Assembly (NCBI RefSeq): GCF_002242805.1
Contig: NZ_MCGQ01000010.1
Span: forward strand, 132,726-196,725
Direction: 5' to 3'
Source: Streptomyces diastatochromogenes
GTDB lineage: Bacteria > Actinomycetota > Actinomycetes > Streptomycetales > Streptomycetaceae
Length of the DNA stretch: 64,000 nucleotides
Part shown: in pieces, positions 53,200 through 61,130 of the stretch
Layout: every line of letters starts with the position of its first letter
Numbering within the stretch: position 1 is the stretch's first letter
Made by a program: the position numbers and the translations under genes
Notes under the pieces: generated by a model
Told to the model about the DNA's origin: nothing
What the model saw: the letters and a program-made list of their open reading frames with translations, nothing else
The model's database searches: none

Positions 53200-56100
53200 G
53201 AGGTTCTCCCCCGAGTGCGAGCCGTCCAGGCCAGGGCGGCGGCGCGCGCCAGGTAGAGGCACACCTCTTCCTCCAGGAAGTTCACGGCGACGTGGCGCAC
53301 GAAGTGGACGTGCAACAGGGAGGTCAGAACGTCGTCGAGGGCGATGCCCTGGGTGTCCGGGCCGGGAAGGTGCGGCCGGTACGCGGCAAGCGCCGTATCC
53401 CGGTCAGTCCATCCGGACACGATGGCGTCTCCGCCCGGGACCCTGCGCAAGGCCGACCAGTCGTCGCTCGGGTCGGCGAGCCGTACGGCCTCGGTGAACT
53501 GCGGGCGCGGAACGGGCACGGGTGCGATCGGCGAGACATGGTCGATCAGCCACTGCATCCCAGCCTCGGTGGTGCCCAGGAAAGCGGAGGCGATGGCGAC
53601 CGTGTGGGCCACCACCAGCGTGCGCTGGCCCGGACGCCGTGGCTGCGCGAGTTGGGCCAGGACGGCGCGCGAGTCCGCCCGGAACACCTCCTCGGCCGCC
53701 TCCCATGCGGTGCCGGAGCCCCAGCGGCCCATCTCCCGGTAGGAGGTGGGATAGCGCAGGTCGGCCAGCAGGCCGATGCTTCGTAGCTCGTCGGCCCAGG
53801 CGCTCACCGTTCGGGCCGTGTCGGCGAAGGCTTCCAGGGCGGGGAGGGCGATGCGTACGCGGAGGTGTTGGTCCGGGTCGCGGAAGCGGATGAACCACCA
53901 TGGCGGGTTGCCGAGTTGTTCGAGTAGGCCGGGCAAGTACCGGGAGAGTAAGACGTCTTGGCGGCGGGGGTCACCGTACAGGGCGGCCAGAAGAACCGGG
54001 GAAGCGGCAGGTGTCTGCATCTGGGTCACCGACAGGGCACGAGCCCGGGTGGGGGCTGGCAGTGGCGGCCATGCCGACGGCCTGGTTGCTTTGAGGGGTA
54101 CCACGACCTCGTGGGCTCGCCCACCGCACCAGCCGTACGCCTCCGGTTCCGGGGCCTCGACGAGCACGGCCAGGCGCGAATGGTCGAGGTGCCTGCGCAG
54201 GAGCGCACGGTGGCCGGCCTCGTCGAGGTCGAGGAAGAGGCGTCGGTCGTCCTCAACGAGATGGACGCGGTGCGGCAGCCTCCGCCGGGCACGCCAGTCG
54301 CTGAGCGCGGTGTCCCACTCGGCCCGAGGGCGGGCATGGCCGGGCAGTTCGGACGCTTCCAGCCGCCAGCGCGCCGGGGCCAGTACGGTCCGGCCGTACC
54401 GCAGACGTGGAAGGAACGGCATCGCAGCTGCGGCGCCCCAGTCGAAGACGGTGACCTGCGCGCACTGGGCGCGGGACAGTTCGGTGAGGAACCGCACCAG
54501 CGGCGGGGTGTGGGTGCGCAGGTTCAGCGCGTGCATCCCGACGGTCTCAACACGGTGGCCTCGCTCGGGGACAGCGAGGTACATGCGGCGGCCGTCGCAC
54601 CCCACAGCCAAGTCCTCCGGGGACAGGACGGTGTCCTGCGGGGCGCGGTGCTCCTGAAGACTGATCACGGTGGGGAGAACCTGTGGGGAGCGGGTGACGT
54701 GGGCGCTCTCCGGGAGCAGGGGCGGGAAAGACAGCTGCGCGGGCACGGTGTTCCCGTCTGCGGCCGGGAGGTCGGCAAGCTCTGCGACCAGTGCCTCCCG
54801 GTCCGCGAGGGCCAGCACGCTGAGGAACCGGCCCGTGGAGACGCCGGCGCCTCGGGACACGCTCATGACCTCCAGCCGGAACCGCCCGCGCTGCAACTCC
54901 TCCAGGCTGGCCGCGTGTACCCGCACCCCGATCTCCAAGTGCGGCGGCAGCCGAGGCTCGTCGGGGCCCACTTCCAGGGCCTTGATCTGGTCGTCCGTGA
55001 GGATCACTTCGTCACGGCCGTCGAGTGCGGCGGCCTGGGCCAGCCGTACGAGGACGTCATCCCGAGCGGAGACGCGGGGCCTGCGTGGGCTGGCCGGAGC
55101 GCCTGGGTAGCCGTCGGGATAGCTGGTGCCGCTGTCCGCGACGACCTCCGCGAGCGGCACCATCGTGCCGATGCCGTACCGCTCGTAGAACCGCTGGTGG
55201 TACTCGTTCCAGGCGGCGGTCCCGTACGGGCGGCTGCTCAAGTGGGTCAGGATGAGAGCGGCGCGCTCGATCTCTCGGGCGACCGCTTGCGGCAGAACGA
55301 TCTGTGCGTCCAGGCGGAGGTCGAGCGCGACGGAGTGGCGACGCAGGCCGGGGACGAGGTCTCGCATCCGCGCCGCGACGCTGTTCCGGCCGCCATGCGT
55401 GGCACATTCCTTCAGGCCCGCCCGGACCGCGTGGAGTTCGCGTACGGTCTCCGCGACCGGGGCGAGGCTTCCAGCGTCGACTGCGTCGAGTTGGCCCACC
55501 AGATACCTGAGGGCATCGGTCTCGGTGCTCGGAGCGTGCAGGCCCGTGATCAGCACCCGCTGCTGGACCAACTCCGCCAGCAGTTGACGTGCCTTCTCGG
55601 GACCGGCCTCGGGGAACTCCGCCTGGAGCTTGTCCACCAGGGTTCCGAACCGGATCGGCAGCCGGGCCGCGGCAAGGACCGCGCGCACCGGTCCGGTCAA
55701 GGCCAGAGACGCCTCGACCGCACGTGTCCGGTCGTCGTGGACGTCGGGCTGAAACGGCACGACGAGCCGGTCTCCCCGGTACGTCACGGTGTTGTTGACG
55801 ACTACGGGTAGCCGTTCGAGCAGGTCCGGACACAACTCCAACCGCTCGACGACGGCAGCTAGCCACTCCGCCCCCGCGCGACCGACGGCCACGTGTTCCT
55901 CGCCCCAGTCGGCCCGTGCCTGCGGGCCGAACTCCGCGGTGGCCACGCCGGCGAACAGGCCGAAGGGCGTCGCCCGGTGCTGGGCCCGCAGCAGGTAGCG
56001 GGCCACGGACAGCGCTGTGCGCTGCACGTCACGGAGGGCGGGGCGTTCGGCCGTACACAGGGCCCGTACCTGCGTGGCCAGGGCCGGGCTGGAGTGGTGG

Positions 56101-56279
56101 AGTGCCTCGGCGACGTCACTGTCCGCCCATACCGTGCGTAGCCACGCTAAACGGGCAGACGAACCGCTGGGTGAGCGGTCATCGAGGTCAGGGCACGGAG
56201 GGAACGGCAACGAGGGCCGGGCCACGGCGCGCACCAGAGCGGTGGAACCGGTGCGGAACGCTGCAGTCGGAGCAATCAC
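53196..56279 (-). CDS. lanB: LanB-type lanthipeptide dehydratase
   Basis: A 1027-residue class I dehydratase. The long N-terminal domain that glutamylates Ser/Thr using Glu-tRNA shows FPPCPDLDD, RTALSVARYLLRAQHRATPFGLFAGVA and YRGDRLVVPFQ. The C-terminal elimination domain (about 770-1020) shows LSRYLPGLLEQLGNPPWWFIRFRDPDQHLRVRI, RYPTSYREMGRWG and VHFVRHVAVNFLEEEVCLYLARAA. Both catalytic parts appear present. GTG at 56279 has GGAGG 6 bases upstream; the TTG just before is less well spaced. The precursor gene is 88 bases upstream. Confidence 0.92.
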   Translation of the reverse strand: MIAPTAAFRTGSTALVRAVARPSLPFPPCPDLDDRSPSGSSARLAWLRTVWADSDVAEALHHSSPALATQVRALCTAERPALRDVQRTALSVARYLLRAQHRATPFGLFAGVATAEFGPQARADWGEEHVAVGRAGAEWLAAVVERLELCPDLLERLPVVVNNTVTYRGDRLVVPFQPDVHDDRTRAVEASLALTGPVRAVLAAARLPIRFGTLVDKLQAEFPEAGPEKARQLLAELVQQRVLITGLHAPSTETDALRYLVGQLDAVDAGSLAPVAETVRELHAVRAGLKECATHGGRNSVAARMRDLVPGLRRHSVALDLRLDAQIVLPQAVAREIERAALILTHLSSRPYGTAAWNEYHQRFYERYGIGTMVPLAEVVADSGTSYPDGYPGAPASPRRPRVSARDDVLVRLAQAAALDGRDEVILTDDQIKALEVGPDEPRLPPHLEIGVRVHAASLEELQRGRFRLEVMSVSRGAGVSTGRFLSVLALADREALVAELADLPAADGNTVPAQLSFPPLLPESAHVTRSPQVLPTVISLQEHRAPQDTVLSPEDLAVGCDGRRMYLAVPERGHRVETVGMHALNLRTHTPPLVRFLTELSRAQCAQVTVFDWGAAAAMPFLPRLRYGRTVLAPARWRLEASELPGHARPRAEWDTALSDWRARRRLPHRVHLVEDDRRLFLDLDEAGHRALLRRHLDHSRLAVLVEAPEPEAYGWCGGRAHEVVVPLKATRPSAWPPLPAPTRARALSVTQMQTPAASPVLLAALYGDPRRQDVLLSRYLPGLLEQLGNPPWWFIRFRDPDQHLRVRIALPALEAFADTARTVSAWADELRSIGLLADLRYPTSYREMGRWGSGTAWEAAEEVFRADSRAVLAQLAQPRRPGQRTLVVAHTVAIASAFLGTTEAGMQWLIDHVSPIAPVPVPRPQFTEAVRLADPSDDWSALRRVPGGDAIVSGWTDRDTALAAYRPHLPGPDTQGIALDDVLTSLLHVHFVRHVAVNFLEEEVCLYLARAAALAWTARTRGRTS

Positions 56280-56367
56280 CAAGTACCTCCGTAGGTGAGG
56301 GGGCCGGCGGCTGGTGCCGCCGCGCGGAGACGCGGCGGCACCAGACCGGGGTGATCTCGGGACCGGG

Positions 56368-56547
56368 TCAGGCGACGTTGGTGGTGCAGGCGCCGCAGGT
56401 GGACCCGCAGTTGTCGTCGGTCAGGTTCACCAGGCCCGCCGGGTCGGCGATCTCGACGAGGGAGACGTCCAGGTCGAAGCCGTCCGATGCCCCAGGGATC
56501 TGCGGGCGTACTTCGGTGCGGCTGGGAACTACGGTGCTGCGAGTCAT
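56368..56547 (-). CDS. lanA: FxLD-family lanthipeptide precursor
   Basis: A 59-residue peptide beginning MTRSTVVPSRTEV. The FDLDVSLVE box is the FxLD leader motif recognised by class I LanB enzymes. The C-terminal core region is about 19 residues: NLTDDNCGSTCGACTTNVA. It has three Cys and several Thr/Ser that can form up to three thioether rings. The DDN before the first Cys is a plausible target for the isoaspartate methyltransferase. GAGGAG lies 7 bases before ATG at 56547. No leader protease, transporter or immunity gene was recognised near it. Confidence 0.9.
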   Translation of the reverse strand: MTRSTVVPSRTEVRPQIPGASDGFDLDVSLVEIADPAGLVNLTDDNCGSTCGACTTNVA

Positions 56548-56735
56548 GCTTCAACTCCTCGTAATCGTTGTGGTGTTACTGGGCTGGAGCGCCCACCAGG
56601 TGCCGCCGCGGGAGCGTTGCCAGAGGGCTGCTCACCGGACGGCCCCTGGCTGCCCGGCAGGAGGGGACGTACTCCGCGTAGAAGTCCTCGCGGGGTGCCT
56701 GCCTCACGCCGGGAAGTCATGTGCCGGGATTCTGA

Positions 56736-56924
56736 TCAAGCAGATGCCGGTCGCCGCTCCATGAAGTAGGCGAGCGCCTGGGCCTTGAGACGATCGAGAC
56801 ACGACTCGCACGCGTAGAAGGGAGCGTGCTGCCCGTCCCACTGCACCGGACCGAGCCAGATCACCAGGACGCCGGTACGCCCGCAGCCGAGCCAGCAGTC
56901 ACCGGTGATCCACGGCCACTCCAT
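56736..56924 (-). CDS. Small Cys-rich protein, possible zinc-binding
   Basis: A 62-residue protein. CWLGCG near residues 10-15 and CESC near residues 39-42 provide two pairs of cysteines suitable for one zinc site. GPVQWDGQHAPFYACESCLDRLKAQALAY lies between and after them. Similar small proteins are common near RsbW-like ATPases and HTH regulators in Streptomyces. Function unknown. AAGGGGGACG precedes the ATG at 56924. Confidence 0.55.
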   Translation of the reverse strand: MEWPWITGDCWLGCGRTGVLVIWLGPVQWDGQHAPFYACESCLDRLKAQALAYFMERRPASA

Positions 56925-57150
56925 GGAAGAACGTCCCCCTTCTCAACTGGTCGGGATAGTCGATCTGGCGGCCTGGCAGTTGGGAGCGCAGGCCCAGAGC
57001 TGGAACGGCAGGCCCCGGTGGCGTATCTCGCCCAGTCATCGACCGCTCGCTCCCAGTGGCCGGGTGCAGAGGGCACAGTCCATGGCCATCTGCTGGCGGG
57101 CTGGAGTCGGGCCAGATCCGGAAGGGGCGAGGATGCCGTGGCCGGGATGC

Positions 57151-57597
57151 TCACTTGCTGCCCTCGGTACGGAGTTCCGCCCAGACCTCTTTGCCCCAAG
57201 GGCGTCTGTCCGAGCCGTGCAGGTCGTAGCCCCAGCGGTCGGCGACAGCATCGACGAGGAGCAGCCCGCGCCCCGACTCGTCGTCGTCAGCCGCCTGGCT
57301 GAGTATGGGAAGACGCGACGGTTCCCGGTCCACGACCCCGACACGCAGTCGAGTCGCGCTTGGCCGTCCAACCGTGAGGCGAATCTCGGGACACGGCGTG
57401 TGCCTGGAGGCGTTCGCGATGAGTTCCGTGATGATCAGCGCGGCACGGTCGGCGAGACCGTCGAGGTGCCACACGCCGAGGATGTCTCGGACGAGTTCGC
57501 GGCCGAGCTCGGCTGTGGACGGCTTGCACGGGAAGGTCTGGCTGTACGTGGGGTGGCCGGTGGAGAGGGCCTCAACTGGTGTTCTCAGACTCGTCAT
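57151..57597 (-). CDS. RsbW-like ATP-binding protein
   Basis: A 148-residue GHKL ATPase of the anti-sigma/HATPase_c_2 type. The N-box is ALIITELIANASRHT, followed by VGVVDREPSRLP and the G-box ESGRGLLLVDAVADRWG, which ends in the typical GKEVWAEL. In Streptomyces these small ATPases are widespread and often pair with DUF397 or XRE proteins. ATG at 57597 is used; the frame extends 13 codons upstream. It is divergent from the HTH-TPR gene across an AT-rich region. Confidence 0.8.
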   Translation of the reverse strand: MTSLRTPVEALSTGHPTYSQTFPCKPSTAELGRELVRDILGVWHLDGLADRAALIITELIANASRHTPCPEIRLTVGRPSATRLRVGVVDREPSRLPILSQAADDDESGRGLLLVDAVADRWGYDLHGSDRRPWGKEVWAELRTEGSK

Positions 57598-57838
57598 TGG
57601 GGTGGAGCCTTCGTGTCGTCTCGGTGCCCGACCCACCCTCGCGAGGGAACCTCAGGGGCGGACCGGGCCGTCAACAGCCGCCCGCACGGTGGGGCGTGGC
57701 GGGCGACCAGCACCCAGACAACTCTTTTTTCCAGCAAGCTGGTTAGGACATTCAGGTACTTAGTCGACGGACTCACCTAGGGTGTTTTGACTTCCCCTTT
57801 ACCTGGCGGGCGGGGATAGCGAGGGCTACCGTGCCCGC

Positions 57839-59122
57839 ATGGACACCACCCGCAACACCGTTCTTGAGGCGTGGATGACCGAACACGGCTACAGCTCCAA
57901 CAACCTCGCCGAGGCCGTGAACAGGGCCATTGAACGGTTGGTCGGGCGCCCTGGAGGACTCGACGGCTCATCGGTCCGGGCATGGAAATCGGGCCGGGTC
58001 ACCTGGCCAAAGGCAGCCGCCCGCAAGGCACTTGAGGACGTCACCGGACTACCCGCCATCGCCTTAGGGTTCGTGCCACGGAGCCGGCCTTCGTCCACCC
58101 CGGCCCCACCACAGCAGGAGGACCCCGACATGAAGCGCCGCACCCTCGTCGGCAGCATCGCGGCGGTAGCCGCAGCAGCAGCCGCACCCGGTACAGCATC
58201 GCCGCGCCGGATCGGCATGAGCGACGTCAACCGCCTCAACAAGCGCTTCGCCGAGATCATCGCCAGCGACCACCGCCACGGCGGACAGCTCGGCATCGAA
58301 CAGCGGGCCGCAGCCCTCGCCGACGAGGCGCTCAACCTCCAGAACGCAGGCAGCGCCACCCAGCGCGTACGAAGCAACCTCTACGCCTCAGCGGCCGCCT
58401 TCCGCTCCTCGGCGATGTGGGCCGCCATCGACGGCCGGCGCTACGACGTCGCCAAGGCACACATGCGCGAGGCCCAGGCCCTCGCCGAGATGTCCGGCGA
58501 CCAGGCCATCAAGTTCCGCATCTGGAGCCACGCCGGCACCATGTACCGCCACATGGGCCGACCGGCGGACGCGTTCGCCGCCAACGACGTCGCCCGCAAC
58601 CTGCACCTCACCCGCCGTGACCCCCTGTTCGCCTCCCTCGGCCTGGCCCGCCAGGGCGCCATCCACGGCGCAGCCCAGGACCGCACCGGCACCCGCCGTG
58701 CCTTCGAACAGGCCCAGGACGCCATGGTGCGCGCCGACCCCACCGACTACCGCCCGGTGTGGATGCTCGCCTTCTACGACCAGGCCGAACTGGACTCCCT
58801 GGCCCTCTCCGCGCACTTGGCTCTCGGTGACTACTCGACCGCCGAGTACCACGCCCACCGCTGCCTGTCCGCCCTCCGGCCCCACATGATCCGGTCCCGG
58901 GCCATCACCACCACCCGGCTCGCCCACGCCCAGCTCGCCCAGGGCGCCCCCGAAGCCGCCACGGCCACCGCGATGAAGGTCCCCGCTGAGGCTGCCACCC
59001 AGCACGCCCGGGTCACGCGCATGCTGCAGGAGTTCGGGGCCGCACTGCGCGCCACCGCGCCGGCCAGCTCCACCGTGCAGACCTGGACCGAGCACACCGC
59101 CACCTGGAGGATGGCCGCATGA
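57839..59122 (+). CDS. HTH-TPR regulatory protein
   Basis: A 427-residue protein. The N-terminal segment resembles a lambda-repressor-like helix-turn-helix (GYSSNNLAEAVNRAIERL, SSVRAWKSGRVTWPKAAARKALEDVTGLP). A short hydrophobic Ala-rich stretch (VGSIAAVAAAAAAPG, about residue 108) follows, and then about 280 residues of TPR-type helices (ALNLQNAGSATQRVRSNLYASAAAFRSSAMWAA). Such proteins are peptide- or partner-sensing regulators in Streptomyces. The acetyltransferase start overlaps its stop (ATGA), so the two are coupled. The region just upstream (TTGACT near 57787) is a possible -35. Confidence 0.75.
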   Translation: MDTTRNTVLEAWMTEHGYSSNNLAEAVNRAIERLVGRPGGLDGSSVRAWKSGRVTWPKAAARKALEDVTGLPAIALGFVPRSRPSSTPAPPQQEDPDMKRRTLVGSIAAVAAAAAAPGTASPRRIGMSDVNRLNKRFAEIIASDHRHGGQLGIEQRAAALADEALNLQNAGSATQRVRSNLYASAAAFRSSAMWAAIDGRRYDVAKAHMREAQALAEMSGDQAIKFRIWSHAGTMYRHMGRPADAFAANDVARNLHLTRRDPLFASLGLARQGAIHGAAQDRTGTRRAFEQAQDAMVRADPTDYRPVWMLAFYDQAELDSLALSAHLALGDYSTAEYHAHRCLSALRPHMIRSRAITTTRLAHAQLAQGAPEAATATAMKVPAEAATQHARVTRMLQEFGAALRATAPASSTVQTWTEHTATWRMAA

Positions 59123-59658
59123 CCACGGCGCCCGCCATCGAACTGCGCACCTTCACCACCCTCGACACAGCCCGCGGCGACCTCCTCGACGTGTACGCCG
59201 ACGTGCGCGCCCCGCTCCTCCACCTGCCGAATTACGCGGTCACCGCGTTCGGCGAACGCCTGGACCGGCACGGCACCGAGCCGGGGTTCACGGCCGTCCT
59301 CGCGTACGCGGACGGGCACCCGGTCGGCTACGCCTACGGCAACACCATCGAGCACGGCGACCGCTACTGGCAGCGCACCAGCCCGACGCCGGCGGAGATG
59401 TACACCGAGCGTCCGGCCGTGGCCCTGAAAGAGATCGGCGTCCGACCGACCTGGCGGAAGACCGGTACTGCCCGGCGTATCCATGACGCCCTCCTCGCCA
59501 CACGCGACGAGCCGTACGTCACGCTCATGGTCAACCCGGCCGCTGGCGACGGAAAGGTCCACGCGCTCTACAAGTTGTGGGGGTACCAGGACATCGGACA
59601 GAGCCAGCCGTCACCGGCCTCACCGGTCCTCACCGTAATGATCCGAGCCAGCGGCTGA
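59119..59658 (+). CDS. GNAT-family N-acetyltransferase
   Basis: A 179-residue acetyltransferase. AVLAYADGHPVGYAYGNTIEHGDRYW forms the N-terminal sheet, ALKEIGVRPTWRKTGTARRIHDALL the acetyl-CoA loop (RxxGxAxxI type), and VNPAAGDGKVHALYKLWGYQDIGQ the last motif (YKLWGY). The substrate is unknown. It is coupled to the HTH-TPR regulator through an ATGA overlap, a pairing common in Streptomyces. An aminoglycoside-like or protein substrate cannot be told apart. Confidence 0.82.
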   Translation: MTTAPAIELRTFTTLDTARGDLLDVYADVRAPLLHLPNYAVTAFGERLDRHGTEPGFTAVLAYADGHPVGYAYGNTIEHGDRYWQRTSPTPAEMYTERPAVALKEIGVRPTWRKTGTARRIHDALLATRDEPYVTLMVNPAAGDGKVHALYKLWGYQDIGQSQPSPASPVLTVMIRASG

Positions 59659-59720
59659 CCGACGCTCACAAGACCCGGTGCAAAGGTGCAGCGGCATGCG
59701 GGAGGCACCACCGCTGACAG

Positions 59721-61130
59721 TTATCGGCGCTGGTCGGCGATCAGCTCAAGGTAGCGGGCGTACTGGGTGTCGGCGATCTGGCGGTTGCGGACGAGGCTTC
59801 CTTCCTCCATGCGGTAGGTGCGTTCGGGATCACCTTTGAAAGAGAGCCAGTTGAAGGACGTGGTCACCCAAACGTCGTCGTAGACGAGGACCTTGGCATG
59901 GGTGCTCTTCAGACGCGTGAAGCTGAGTTTGTCGCGGTAGCGGTCGGCGAGGTTGGTGAGTTTCCGGACGGAGGCAGGGTCGGTCTTGGTGTCGTTTTCC
60001 TCGTAGCCGTAGGCAATGTCCACTTTGACGCCTTGTTTGACCCGGCGTTCGAGTTTGCTAAGGAAGTCGGTGGTGATGATCGCGTTCTTGATCCACGGGG
60101 AGATGATCAAGAGTCGGCGGCGGGCGTTGGTGAGTGCGTCGTCGAGGACGTCCGGATGCTCGAAGACTCCGATGGCTCGGATCTCGTCTGCCTGTGGCTG
60201 CTGAACTGCCGGCGGACCGGGCATGGGGGCGTGAGCGCCGAGCTGGAATGCGGCCTGTTCTGCACGGTGCTGGGTGACCTCTTGCAGCGGTACGCGGGCC
60301 TTTTCGAGGTCGGGGTCGAGAAGAGGGCGTTCGGGGGGCGGCGCGACAGAGATGCCGAGGGCCTTGGCACCACCGTGGCCGATGAGAGCGAGTTCGTGGG
60401 CCTGACTGAGTTCGCCGTCGACGACGATGCCGACTTCGACGTCGGTACGGTCTGCGTCGGCATACACCAGGAGCTTGACCGGCAGGACACGGCGGGCCGG
60501 GGCCTGGGAGATGCCTTTGACCTGGAGGACTTCGCGTTTGTTGTTGCCGTTCTCGCGGAGCAGAGCGGTGATTTCCGCTGCGGTGATGTCTCCGTCGTTG
60601 ACGGGCCCGGACCTTGCGGCGGGCAGCATGATCATGCCGTTTTCCTCGGCCTGCCCGCGCGGGATGGTGGTGCGGCGGTCGTAGGGGGCTACCTTCCACA
60701 GCATTTGGTCGTAGACGAGCGGCTGGTTGACCCGCACGGGCGCTACGGCGGCGGCCTTCTGGGCAGTGAGGTGGCCCTTGTCTGTGAGCCGCAGGCCGGG
60801 AGCCCGGCCTGCGTCTGCGGGGGTGGGGCGGGCCCATTTGAGGTCGTCTGAGCCGAACAGCACGGCGACGGTCCGGTCGACCATGTTTTCGGGCAGGCCG
60901 AGTAGGCCGGCGATACCACGCGTGTTGCTCACGTTGTGGTCGACCAGCCGCAGTACGAATTCCTCCATAAGCGGGAGGTCCTTGCTGTCCTGGGCGAGGA
61001 CCTCGGCGGTGATCCGGGCGACAGGCAGTGCGGCGTCGGCGATCTGGATGAGTTCGAGTCCGGGACGGGTGTTGTGGAAGCGGAGGGCCAGGAGGCTGTC
61101 GTCGCCGAAGGTGGGGCTAGAGGTAGGCAT
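59721..61130 (-). CDS. PLD-family nuclease of a Mokosh-like defence system (MkoB-like)
   Basis: A 469-residue protein. The C-terminal third is a phospholipase-D-fold nuclease: LIISPWIKNAIITTDFL starts it, and THAKVLVYDDVWVTTSFNWLSF contains the HxK-x4-D motif with downstream SxN. One HKD motif is seen, so an active site would need a dimer. The N-terminal part has winged-helix-like (IAGLLGLPENMVDRTVAVL) and beta-strand regions. Its start overlaps the helicase gene end by 14 bases. Helicase plus PLD gene is the layout of type I Mokosh. PLD-type nucleases in such systems are thought to degrade invading nucleic acid. Confidence 0.78.
   Translation of the reverse strand: MPTSSPTFGDDSLLALRFHNTRPGLELIQIADAALPVARITAEVLAQDSKDLPLMEEFVLRLVDHNVSNTRGIAGLLGLPENMVDRTVAVLFGSDDLKWARPTPADAGRAPGLRLTDKGHLTAQKAAAVAPVRVNQPLVYDQMLWKVAPYDRRTTIPRGQAEENGMIMLPAARSGPVNDGDITAAEITALLRENGNNKREVLQVKGISQAPARRVLPVKLLVYADADRTDVEVGIVVDGELSQAHELALIGHGGAKALGISVAPPPERPLLDPDLEKARVPLQEVTQHRAEQAAFQLGAHAPMPGPPAVQQPQADEIRAIGVFEHPDVLDDALTNARRRLLIISPWIKNAIITTDFLSKLERRVKQGVKVDIAYGYEENDTKTDPASVRKLTNLADRYRDKLSFTRLKSTHAKVLVYDDVWVTTSFNWLSFKGDPERTYRMEEGSLVRNRQIADTQYARYLELIADQRR

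Noticed and set aside
57036..57150. Possible tiny Cys-containing peptide (MDCALCTRPL)
   Set aside because: It ends after 17 codons and does not continue in a recognised family; kept only as a possible remnant.
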